A stretch of DNA of 64,000 nucleotides from Ailurus styani (taxonomy: Eukaryota > Chordata > Mammalia > Carnivora > Ailuridae): NCBI GenBank assembly GCA_002007465.1, contig LNAC01000039.1, positions 3,837,213-3,901,212 on the forward strand, given 5' to 3'. The notes under the pieces were generated by a model that was not told the origin of the DNA, made no database searches, and worked only from the letters and a program-made list of their open reading frames with translations. Positions within the stretch are counted from its first letter, which is position 1. Each line of letters begins with the position of its first letter. Shown here one piece after another: positions 35,538 to 46,300 of this stretch. The translations under genes were made by a program, and so were the position numbers.

Positions 35538-36092
35538 CCCACACACCCCCACATCATCTTTATTCATTCATCTGTTGATGGACATCTGGGCTCTTACCAT
35601 AGTTTGGCTATTGTGAACATTGCTGCTATAACCATTGGGTCACAGGTGCCCCTTTGGATGACTACATATGTATCTTTGGATAAATACTTAGAAGTGCAAT
35701 TGTTGGGTCATCGGGCAGCTCTATTTTTAACTTTTTGAGGAACCTCCATATGGTTTTCCAGAGTGACTGCACCAGCTTGCCCACCAACAGTGTAGGAGGG
35801 TTCTCCTTTTTCTGCTTCTTCGCCAACATCTATTGTTTCCTGACTTGTTCATTTTAACCATTCTGACTGGTGTGAGGTGGTATATCACTGTGGTTTTGAT
35901 TTGTATTTCCCTGATGCTGAGTGATGTTGAGCATTTTTTCATGTTTCTGCTGGCCACTTGTATGTCTTCTTTGCAGAAATGTATGTTCATGTCTTCTGCC
36001 CATTTCTTGATTGGATTATTTGTTCTTTGGGTGTTGAGTTTGAGAAGTTCTTTATGGATTTTAGATACTAGCCATTTATCTGATAAGACACT
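34981..36092 (-). mobile_element. 5'-truncated LINE-1 nested in the 5'UTR of inner L1 B
   Basis: Two L1 3' ends in reverse: a short old-type one (34981-35068, 'cataccataaaattcaccct') then a carnivore L1 3' end from 35069 running into ORF2 to about 36092. The minus strand at 35727-36104 reads ORF2 C-terminal sequence ([20 protein letters not shown]). Flanks caagtcccac and caagtctcac look like a target duplication. Confidence 0.7.
35499..35536. repeat. (CA)n microsatellite
   Basis: About 18 CA units inside the nested L1, at the place where L1 3' parts often carry a variable ATATAC/CA run. Confidence 0.85.
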
Positions 36093-36144
36093 TGCAAGTC
36101 TCACTGATTTTACAAACTCACAGAATTCAGCCTCTCTGGGCTTT

Positions 36145-36249
36145 TATTTATTTATTTTTTAAGTAGGCTCCACGCCCAATGTGGGACTCAAACTCACGAC
36201 CCAAAGATCAATAGTCCCCCGTTCCACTGATTGAGCCAGCCTGGTGACC
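36145..36249 (-). mobile_element. SINEC short form, antisense
   Basis: Head-only reverse SINE: 'ggctccacgcccaatgtggg' to 'gattgagccagcctggtgac', in the 5'UTR of inner L1 B. Confidence 0.75.
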
Positions 36250-36560
36250 CAGCCCCTATGGTTTTTAAAGCCAAATGTTATGGGGATTAGTCTTCCTCAT
36301 GCAGGCTCTCTGGTATGAGGACCTGTTTCTCTGTCTTCTTTGCACACACAGCTTCCTCCCTCCTGTGGGCAGTCTCCTTCCACCTTACTGACCTTCCTAA
36401 CCTTTCAGATGCAGCTTCTTCTCTATATTTAGTTGTGGAATTTGTTTTGCCAGTCTTCAGATCACTCTCTGGCTTATTGACTTGGATGTAGATGATATCT
36501 ATTTGAAAATGTGGGACAGAGTGAGCTCAGGGTCCTCCTACTCTGCCATCTTCCCAAGAT

Positions 36561-39500
36561 CCTCTTTTGTAATGTCTTTGTCTGGCTTTGGTATCAGGAT
36601 AATGCTGGCCTCCAAATGAGTTTGGGAGTCCTCCCACTTCCTCAATTTTTTTGAAGAGTTTAAGATTTAGTGTTAATTCTTTAAATGGTAGAATTCTCCA
36701 GGGAAACTGTCCGATCTTGGGCTTTGTTGGGAGGTTTTTGATTACTGATTCAGTCTCCTTAGTAGATATAGGTCTGTTTAGATTTTCTATTTCTTCATGA
36801 TTTCAGTCTTGGTAGGTTGTGTCTTCCTAAATTATCCAATTTTATTGCATAGAGTTGTTCATAGTACTTTCTTATAATACTTTTTTGTTATTTTGGTTTT
36901 CATTTCTGATTTTACTTGAGTCTTCTTTCTTAATTAAAGTTTGTCAGTTTTGTTGATCTTTTCAAACAACTTAGTTTTTATTGATTTCCCCACCCCCCAC
37001 CCCAAAGCCTGTTTCATTTATTTCTGTTCTAAATTTTATTTCCTTCCTTCAGCAAGCTTCGGTTTAGATCGTTTTTATCTAGTTCCTTGAAGTGTGAAGT
37101 TAGATTGTTGATTTGAGATCTTTTTTCTTTAGTGTAAGGGGTTTATAGCTATAAACTTCTTAGCACTGCATCCCATAAGTTTTGGTAAATTGTGTTTTCA
37201 TTCTAATCTGTCTTGAGGTATTTTCTAATTGCTTTTGTGATTTCTTTTCTGATGCACTGATTTGAGAATGTGTTTAGTATCCACATACTTGTGGACTTTT
37301 TGGTTTTTCTTTCTACTACTGACTTCTAGTTTTATTCCATTGTGATAAAAAAGGTACTCTGACTTAAATTTTAAAAAAATTTGTTAAGATTTGTTCTGTG
37401 ACCTAACACGTGTTCAGTCCTGGAGAATATTCCATGTGCACCTAAGCAGTCTGCTGCTGTTGCATGGAGAGTGTTCTATTTGATAATTCCAACTAATCTG
37501 TGTTGTTCAAATCCTTTTTCCTTAGTCATCTTCTGTTGTGCTGGCCATTATTAAAAGTGAGTTATTGAATCTCCTATTATTGTGTTGCTATCTATTTCTC
37601 TCCAATTCTGTTTGGTTCATATATTTAGGTGTTATAGGATTTGTTGCCTATATATTTATAATTGTTATAGCTTCACGGTGAATTGACTGCTTTGTCTGAT
37701 ATTAGTATAACAACCTCTGTTCTCTTTTGGTTATCATTTGCATAGAATATCTTTTTCCATTCTTTCACTTTCAGCCTATATGTGTCCTTAGACCTAAAGT
37801 TAGTCTTTTGTAGATAGCATATAGGTACTTTTTTTTTTTATGTTATCCATTGAACCAATCTATGTCTTTTGGGGGAATTCAATGCATTTACATTTAATAT
37901 AATTACTGATAGGGAATTACTACTGACATTTCATTAACTATTTTCTATATGTTTTATAGTGTTTTTGTCCATTTCCCCCTTTTCCTTTGTGCTTCACTAA
38001 ATTTTTTGTAGTGACATGCTTTGATGTCTTTCTCATTTCTTTTTGTGTAAATTCTAGACATATTTTCTTTGTGATTACCACAGGGATTATATTTTAAAAA
38101 TCTTATAAAAATCTATTTTAAACAGATATCTTGAATTACATACAAAAACTCTCCTTTACATTTCTGGCCACCCCCACTTTGTTAGTTATGTCACAAATTA
38201 TATCTTTATGTATCTTGTGCCCATTAACATAGATTTATATTTTTATGCTTTTGTTTTTGAATTCTTTACAGGAACTAAAAGTGGAGTTATGTGCCCAAAT
38301 TATGATAATAAAGTTTCTATATTTGTCACATATTTACTGCTGTCAGATGATTTTATATTTTTGTATGGCCTTGCATTGTTCTGTAGCATCCTTTTGTTTC
38401 AACTGAAAGGACTTACTTGTAGCGCAGGTCTAGTGATAATAAATTCCCTCAGATAAATTCTGGGAAAGTCCTAATTTGTCCCCATTTTTAAAGAACAGTT
38501 TTGCTGATATGGTATTCTTAGCTAGTAGTTTTTTCCTTTTAGCACTTAGAACATATCATTCTACTGCTCTCTGGCCTATACAGTTTCATCATTTTTTTAA
38601 AAAGTAATCTCTACGCCCAACGTGGATGGGGCTTGAGCTCACAGCCTTGAGATCAAGAGTCCTGTGCTTCACCCACTGAGCCAGTCAGGTGCCCCTCTGG
38701 CCTGTAAGGTTTATGCTGAGAAACCTGTTGAAATCTCGTAGATGCTCCCTTGTATAAGACAACTTTCAGGATTTTTTTCTTTGACTTTCATCAGTTTGGT
38801 AATAATGTGTCCCCCTGTGGGTTTCTCTGGATTTATGTTAGAATTTGTTGAGCTTCTTGAATTAGTATGCCCATTTCTTTCCTCAAATTTGGTAAATTTT
38901 CATTCATTGTTCTCTAAGTTCTCTGCTCTTTTTGCTCTCTCTTCTCCAATAACATGTATATTGGCCTGCTTGATAATGCCCCTAAGTCCCTTAGGCCCTC
39001 TGCTCTTCATTTTTCTTCTTGTCCCCCTGACTTGATAATATCCAATTACCTGTTTCCAGGGTTGCTGGTTTGTTCTTCTGTCTGACAAAGTCTCCTGTTG
39101 AGCTCCTCTAGTGAATTCTTTCAATTCAATTGTTCTCTTTAGCTCAGAACTTGTTCTTTTTTATAGTTTGTCTCTTTGACAACAATCTCATCTTGTTTGT
39201 GTGTTTTCCTTATTTCTTCGTCAATCTTGTTTTAGTTCATTGAGTATCTTTAAGGCAATTGTTTTAAATTCTCATCAGTAAATTCAGAGATCTGCATTTC
39301 TTTAGGGTCAGTTTCTAGAGATTTTTATTTGCGTTGTAGAGTAGGCCATGTTCCCTTGTTTCTTTGTATGTTTTGTGAACTTTATTGGGATTTGGGCATT
39401 TGAAAAATAGTCAACCTCTTCCAGATTTTACAGACTGGCTTTGCCTATCAGCCTAGTTAGAAGTTCTGGAACCTTTCAAACCTTCTTTGGGGATGCATCC

Positions 39501-40085
39501 TCTCTGAGTTTGTATGTGTAGTTTCATTTCGGGATATATGCCTGCTTTTAACTGTTTGAATTTTCCTAAGAGGCTTGCCCCTATTTCTTCTCAGGACTTT
39601 TCTGTTTCAGTTTTTATTGTAACTGTTTGTACTCTTGTATCCTCTGCAGTGCCTGCCAAACTGTAAAGTCCCTGCTGTTCTAAGGCACTGGTGTGCTCAC
39701 TTGTTTTCAGTGGCTTCTAATCAGCATCCAAACCATGCCACCACTCCCACTAGTGCTCCCACTCAAGTCTCAAGCAGCCCCAAGACAAGCCAGAATACTG
39801 GACACAAGTTCTACTTTTTTCTTTCTGCCCTGAGGGAGGAGTCAAGAATTGGGACTTATTTGTGCCATGCTGTGCCGGTAGTAGGGAGAGGGGCTAGGAT
39901 AAGTGTATTTCCATTAACTTTCCTACATGTTTTGGTATAGCTTCCTCCTGGTTTTGTATTTGTCTGGGTGCTGTAACTCCCCAGCTGGGTTCTAGAGTCT
40001 TCACAAAGGTATTCTGGTTCTGAGTGTTATTAATTCAGCATCTCCATGAGAAATGAGGACATGGAACTTCATTGTTGGTGTCACT
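36561..40085 (-). mobile_element. Old host LINE-1, piece 3 (5' half)
   Basis: Continues ORF2 in register from piece 2 ('gtctggctttggtatcagga'), then ORF1, with minus-strand 38900-39124 reading IKQANIHVIGEERAKRAENL, and a decayed 5'UTR fading out near 40085. A short SINEC sits at 38595-38695. The three host pieces add to about 6.5 kb. Confidence 0.75.
38595..38695 (-). mobile_element. SINEC short form inside the host L1
   Basis: 'gtaatctctacgcccaacgt' to 'ccactgagccagtcaggtgc'. 'ctctggcctatacag' and 'ctctggcctgtaagg' on either side suggest the target duplication ctctggcct. Confidence 0.8.
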
Positions 40086-40994
40086 TCCTATTCACTTGGC
40101 TTTTGCTATCCCTTGATAGTCACTAGTCACAGATATGCCAAAAACTTTCACAGTATCTTAATGATGGAAAATATGCTTATCCAACAAGTTTTCTTTAAAA
40201 CTAAATTGAAATACCTAAACACTAGAAAAATAAAAATCTCTAAGCTTTTAAATGAATTTGAAGTTATCGCCATATTTATGAAGTTAAACCCCAAAATTAT
40301 GGTAAATACAGATGTGTTTGGAATTCTTAAAGAGATACTGAGTTAAATTTGGCCTAATAAAAATGTTCCCCAATTTTTACCACAAAATCAGATTAAAAAA
40401 AAAAAATGAATCCTGGAAACCTCAACCAGAAATCTTTTCACGATTTAAGTAATTTTCCTCTTATGGAGGAGGGTTTTAGTATCCCATAGAGTATTCTATT
40501 TTGCCTTCCTCAATTATTTTGTCAACTCTTAGTTTAAAAGATTATAGTGACATTACAAATCCTGTGTGTTTAATTTTGAAAAAACATTCCGAGTAACAGG
40601 AAACACCTGTTCAATGAGAGTTATTGAAACATCAACTTTGTATCACAGGCATCCCTTTATTACTTTAGGTATAAGCATACTTTTTTACTTGTTGAAGTTT
40701 TCATTTCAACTTGTGATTTCTAAGTGATTCTATAAGCTTCAGTGGACTAAGATAACGCATTTGGCTGATCTTGTTTTGTGATCATCCTATTACTGATGAG
40801 AACTTCTAGCAGAAATTTTAAGAGAAAGTGTAAAGAACCCAGAGAAGTAAAACTTTATATAAGTAAGTGTAACCTTACTTACTGGGTTCACCTATATTGT
40901 TATAACTCAGCAGCAGACAGAAAATGGCAAAGGCATGATGCAAATTCAGTGGGTAGGATCATGTATATATTATTGTAAGCTAACTAGAAATGGA
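40086..40994. other. Intergenic AT-rich spacer
   Basis: No recognised repeat or gene. Short open frames exist but none resembles a known protein. Confidence 0.45.
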
Positions 40995-41170
40995 TTTTAA
41001 GATTTTATTTATTTGATAGAGAGAGAGAGAGGGAACACAAGCAGGGTAGGAGAGGGAGAAGCAGGCTTCCTGAAGAGCAGTGAGCCCGATGCGGGGCTCA
41101 ATCCCAGGACCCTGGGATCATGACCTGAGTAGAAGGCAGACGCTTAACGACTGCACCACCCAGGCACCCC
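40995..41170 (-). mobile_element. SINEC, antisense
   Basis: 'agattttatttatttgatag' tail side and 'ctgcaccacccaggcacccc' head side. Confidence 0.85.
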
Positions 41171-41444
41171 TTTAAATATAAAATATATTGATAACAAACA
41201 ATAGTCTTGTCTTCTCACCAAGACATTGTAGCTTTGAAGACAGGAACCACTTCTATTTAAAATTATGCCTCCCTACTCTCATCCATACATTATAAATTTG
41301 TAGGCACTAGATTGAGCTCATGTTTTGATGAGCAACAGTTAGTATAACTTTGATTATATTTAAAGTTCGATGATTTAATGATTTAAATTTGTATCTTTTT
41401 GTTCGGTTGTCAAATTAGCCTTTGCTTCTAATAATTCTTTTTAA

Positions 41445-41520
41445 GCTTTTAAATTATCTCTGTACCCAGTGTTGGGCTTGAACTTACAACCCCAAGATCA
41501 AGAGTCACATGCTCAACCAA
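41445..41520 (-). mobile_element. SINEC head fragment, antisense
   Basis: 'attatctctgtacccagtgt' to 'gagtcacatgctcaacca'. Truncated at the head end. Confidence 0.65.
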
Positions 41521-41732
41521 CTTTTCTTTTAAGGGGGTGGGAGAGAAGTTTAATACATTCACCAAATTAAACAACAACAACATACTGTAGCCACTTCAGA
41601 AATCTGAACGAAATGTCAGGTAACTAGTGAAATTCACCAAATTTTGGTTAAGAAAATTTTACAGTAATAGAAAGGGAGGCATGGGTGTTATTCGAAAAAT
41701 TACAGCCAAAATAACTGAATATAATTCTAATT

Positions 41733-41893
41733 CTTTTTTTAAAAAAGATTTTGAGAGAGCATCAGTGTGGGGGGGCGGGGGGAGAGGGAGAAGGACAAGC
41801 AAACTCCTTGCCAAGCTGGGAGCCTGATGTGGGGCTCGATTCCAGGACCCCGGGAGTCACATGCTTCACCACCTGAGACACCCAGGCATCCCC
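41733..41893 (-). mobile_element. SINEC, antisense
   Basis: T-run, 'gatgtggggctcgattccag', 'cacctgagacacccaggcat'. Flanks ataattctaattct and acaattctcattct are a diverged target duplication. Confidence 0.8.
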
Positions 41894-42279
41894 AACAATT
41901 CTCATTCTAGCTTACATTCAGTACTAACCTGTGTGAACTGTCCTACATGGCAAGATTCAACAGGTCTATAGATCACTTATGTGGGGCTGAGCCAGCCCAC
42001 TGTCCCTTGTTTCTGATAATCCTTATTTATTTGAAATCTAAAACCTCTTAGTTCAAAAGGGACAAGGCCATAAAATAGTCTTAGATAATAAGATCATGAA
42101 GGTGCACTCTTCTTTGTAACCTTTAAAAGGACATTAAAAGTTTGCTATTTAATAGTCTCTCATCTGATTACAGTATTATTTGTGAATCTACTTGGCTAAT
42201 AAAAGTAAACAAACTCAGAATATGAAGTCATGACTTAAGAGCTCGAGAGAGGACATAAAATTGGAGAAAAAAATGATTC

Positions 42280-42285
42280 TTTATT
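42280..42285 (-). terminator. SESN1: Candidate SESN1 distal polyadenylation signal
   Basis: AATAAA on the minus strand (TTTATT as given) about 1.02 kb past the stop. An upstream alternative lies at 42843-42848, inside the UTR. Confidence 0.6.
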
Positions 42286-42842
42286 GAAAAATACCAGTAA
42301 TACTGACAGACCTCAAAAGCAATTCACGCTTCCAGAATACAAAGTATACTTAATACATTTTTTCAAATCTTTTTGCATTTCAAAGTTAGCATTTTTGTAA
42401 ATCAAATTTGATAACCCGACTAAAAATATTTTTCCAGCTTTATTATTTAAACAGCTGCACAATCTTTAAAGTGGGGACCATGAGGCGGGCAGGGGCAGAA
42501 CGCACCTGGGACTGCGCAGCAGTCTACAGCAACATCTCCCACAACTTCAGTGCTGGAAACAAAATACTGCACAAGACGGTTGCCCTCCAGTGTCAGAAAA
42601 TCTTGGGAAACAGCATATCCAAAGAGAGATAGCCAGCTTTTCTTATAATTTATACTCTTTCACTTAAGATTGCTTTTTGAAGAAAATCTTTTAAGAAATG
42701 AACTGTTACCATCAAAATGGCCTTTGCTGAGCTGTAATAATTCTATGCTTTTTTAGATGCAAAAAAATTAACACATATATGCAAGTTTAATTCGAAACCA
42801 CACAAATTAGGTATGTAGGCTCAGATAGTAGCAGTGTTCACT

Positions 42843-42848
42843 TTTATT
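42843..42848 (-). terminator. SESN1: Candidate SESN1 proximal polyadenylation signal
   Basis: AATAAA on the minus strand about 460 bases past the stop. Its use would give a short 3'UTR form. This is motif evidence only. Confidence 0.35.
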
Positions 42849-43304
42849 ACTAATAGCTTAACTGGAACAGCCACTCTATTCATTCCACCAGCAGAAATAG
42901 CAGCACCAAGATCTAAAATTCTTTATGTATAAAAAGCTTATGTCGTTATCCAACTCCCATTCTTTGCATGCTCCAATTCTTGTTATTTAACATAAAAGCA
43001 ACAGGATTTGGAGAGTTACTATTTGCTGTATTAAAACAGTTATACAGCATCTTGTACTGTCAAAAAGCAAAATACTGTGAACGGCAGCCCTTCTTCACAG
43101 CTCTACACTTGAAGCTGCCAAGCATTCACTGCTCGTGCCAGCAGTGGTAGTTCCACAGTAACATAGCAAAAACTAAAGGAATCATGGCACAATGGATTTC
43201 TGGATTTCTGAATTCTTTATCTACCATTGGTCCTGGGGCTTAGTACCATCCCCTTGTAGACTATATCTGCTGATCATTCCATTATCTTTAATGGAGGAAA
43301 GGCA

Positions 43305-43391
43305 TCAGGTCATATAGCGGGTAATGGCTCTCAGAGCGTAGAGGAGTTCTGCTTGCATCCTAGCTTCTATAAGAAGCAGATTAACATGAAC
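43305..43391 (-). CDS. SESN1: SESN1 terminal coding exon 10 (residues 465-492)
   Basis: Encodes [20 protein letters not shown], then RAITRYMT and TGA (complement of 43305-43307). The acceptor is ttatattcag. It is the conserved sestrin C-terminal helix. Confidence 0.96.
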   Translation of the reverse strand, partial: VHVNLLLIEARMQAELLYALRAITRYMT

Positions 43392-46300
43392 CTGAATATA
43401 AAACACAATTTAAGGTAGGGTTATAAGCATTCCCAATCGGTTTCTCAGTGCATCTAAAAAAAACCCCTTAAATTAAGTACATTTTCTGTGTGCTACTGAA
43501 TAACTTAGAAGTCCTGACTTGGTCTCAAAATGAAAGCCATTTAATGTTCTTTTTGGATAGATACAGGGCTTATATTTATACCAGATCACATCTCTTCTTG
43601 AAAGCTTGTTACATTTCAGAAAATCTAGACATTGCTTTATTAGAATACCAACTTCCCCTGCCAAATCATCATTTAATAACTGAATTTTAAAGAGATGGCT
43701 CAAAGACTAGACATTTCTATCTATAAACAACTGAAAAAGAGCTCTTGCAAAATGGTCTTTCTTCCAAGCAGTGACAGCCAAGGCCAGCACTTCTGAAGTG
43801 GGGCCAGCCACCTGTTTTTATTCTTTTACTCTAACACTATAATGAGGTTCCTTCCAAGAGATACCAGAGACAGATGTGCAGAAATGCTCTTCTCTGGGTT
43901 GGAAGAGGTGATGGAAAGGATTTGAGGGCCATTAGATTAGCTAAAGGAGAATGAGAATCACTATTAAGTTAAAGAGCAAACCACAATAGGTACATACCTT
44001 CTCAGAGTGCTTAAACTGCCTCCAGAAGCTATCATACATTCTTTTGGTAACTTTTTCAGGAGTGCAAACAACAGTTTTGATATAAACTTTAAAGCTACGG
44101 TCCAATAGCTGGTTAATTTCACCATAGTCATAGTCATCATATCTGTTAAAAGACACAATGAGAATTATATTTTCAACATATAGTCTGTTTTCTTATGAAA
44201 GTATGGACATTAATAGTAAATTCTTCTTCCCTCTCTGTCCCCCCAAATAACTGTTTTACTATGTTCAATTAGGGGTGGATGAGTGAATATAAAGGGATAA
44301 GAAACAGAAGTTAGGGAGAAGAACAGAAAATTTGCCAGTGCCCAAGCAGAGTATATATTTATAATCATAAAGAAGCAAAAACACTGAGGAAATTGTGGAG
44401 ACAGTTTGAGTGCTGCTGAAGTTAAGAATTCCACAAATTAATATTTATTATTGGTTATTACTGCAATGATATATAGATGGTACTGCAATGATATATAGAT
44501 GGTAATATATTTATGTAAATGAAAACTATCCCTTTTTTTTCTCATGTTTTCAGGAGTTTCTGGGATCACATGAGGAAAAAAATGGTGGGAGGTTGGCAGA
44601 CGATTATTCCAGAGGGAAGGGTGATCTATAGATGGCCTCACAGCATCTACAATAAGGAAAGGCTATTCTGCTTTAAGTCGAGATGGTTGTATGCACCGGT
44701 GTCTGCTCTGCCCCAGTGGGTGATGGTTTCTAGAACAGCCAGGGACTGAAGTCTCCTATTTGGCATTCAGTGGAAAAGGAAAAAAGCTCTTGCAAAGCTG
44801 GCTGTACTACTATTCTGGAGGACAAATCAATAGTCTGGTCACTGATAAAATGAATAGCAAGAGAAAGCTTGATTTTACAGCTAAAATATTCAGAAAGTCT
44901 TATAGTGTAGAGTTTGTGTGTAACGTCAGAAGGTGGTATATATGTAATGGTCGTATTTCCCATATAACATAATATGGCTGAATACTTAACAGGACCTGAA
45001 AATCTTGCATTTTGATGATGTATCATGGGATTAGGTACTCTTCAGAAGGAGCCTGAGATAGCCAGGAGGGCACTATAAGGGTACTAAGTTCCAAGAAGGA
45101 GATGAAATCAAAGGTGTTTGGTGACAAACTTTTCCTTTATGCTCTAGGACCAGCTTACTTGCCCTCCCCTTCCCTGGAGGCATCTGTCATTTAACTCTTG
45201 TCAAGGTCCCTAACTCCCTTCTGCCTAGTTAGGAGAGAGTGATTCATAAGCAGCATAAAAATAAGCTATTGGGGAAGGGGTGATTTTGAGTACTTGTATA
45301 TGTGCTTCTTGGGTGTGTATTCTAAGCACCTGAATAATTGAGCCTAAAGGAAAATATAAACATAAAAAAACAGACTAACCTTATTCCAAACATGCAGTGA
45401 ATATAGTTCCAAATAGCTCGTCTAAGCATTGAGGTATCGACATCTTTGTGCATTGCCATTGTATTATAAGTAAGATTGTAAGCAATGTGAAATTTTTCAT
45501 CAATCAACTGTCCCACATCTGGATAAAGGCGATTTACCAAAGAATAACCATGATCTTCCCAGCAATAGTCCTAAATAGAGAAAATAGAACAAATGTGAAT
45601 AATTAAAATGTGGCCAAGTATAGTTCTATATCTACTGCTCTGTCACATGGTGAGGTTACTGGCAGTTGAAATCCACTGCCTTTCTAGTGCATTGTAGCTC
45701 CCAGCTTCACTTGTAGTACAATCTGATGTTTTCAATTTCTGTACTGCAGCACACAAAGCTTTCATAACTCAGTGAGTTTAAAAAGCCAATGGAATTCTTT
45801 CTCTTACACAGACCACCCATTTTCAGCTTCCGCTCACTCTCTCATTCAGTATCCAGAGGCAATTCTCTTGGGAGTCCTCTCTCCTTTTCCATCACTGCAA
45901 CTATTCCAATAGTCCTCAAATTTTGTAAATTTTCAATTCAAAACATCCATCACTCATTCCTTTTCCTCCTACATTAAAGCTTCCTGTTTCCCTTCTTTCT
46001 ACCTCAAGCAAAATAAGCCCCTACACTACTGTGTTGCTGTCATATTAATTTTCCTGGAACACCTCTTTGATACGTTATCACTCTGGTCCCAAAATCTACA
46101 AACCTGTCCAATTTTAAACTAACTTCCCACTAATCAGAAGTAGGGATCCTTTGCTTGAAGCACTCAGCAGCCTAGCCAATTTCTTTATGATCCTTTCCCT
46201 CACTCTGTCTCTCAATCCAAGCTCAATTATTGCCTATAGTCTTCTCTGCTTTACAATGCCCATGCTTTTGGACCATTTAAATCTCTCAAATCCTTAAAAT

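Larger units (their letters stand above)
28260..36560 (-). mobile_element. Inner LINE-1 B, nearly full length, inserted in the host L1
   Basis: T-run and 3'UTR from 28260 ('atattagtttcaggtgtgca'), antisense ORF2 to about 32640, ORF1 around 33500-34050, then 5'UTR to 36560 ending 'actctgccatcttcccaaga'. On the minus strand 32469-32777 reads the endonuclease N terminus (TTLNVNGLNPLIKRHRV), and 33614-33892 reads ORF1 (EEAEEQIRDLKDKVMESNQD). Length without insertions is about 6.4 kb. Both ORFs are broken. Confidence 0.8.
42258..43304 (-). other. SESN1: SESN1 3'UTR (inferred extent)
   Basis: About 1.05 kb from the stop to the last AATAAA (complement of 42280-42285). It is mostly AT-rich and free of SINEs. 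A GC-richer island of about 85 bases at 42476-42560 contrasts with the rest. The end is inferred from the signal and roughly fits the known length of this UTR in mammals. Confidence 0.65.
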
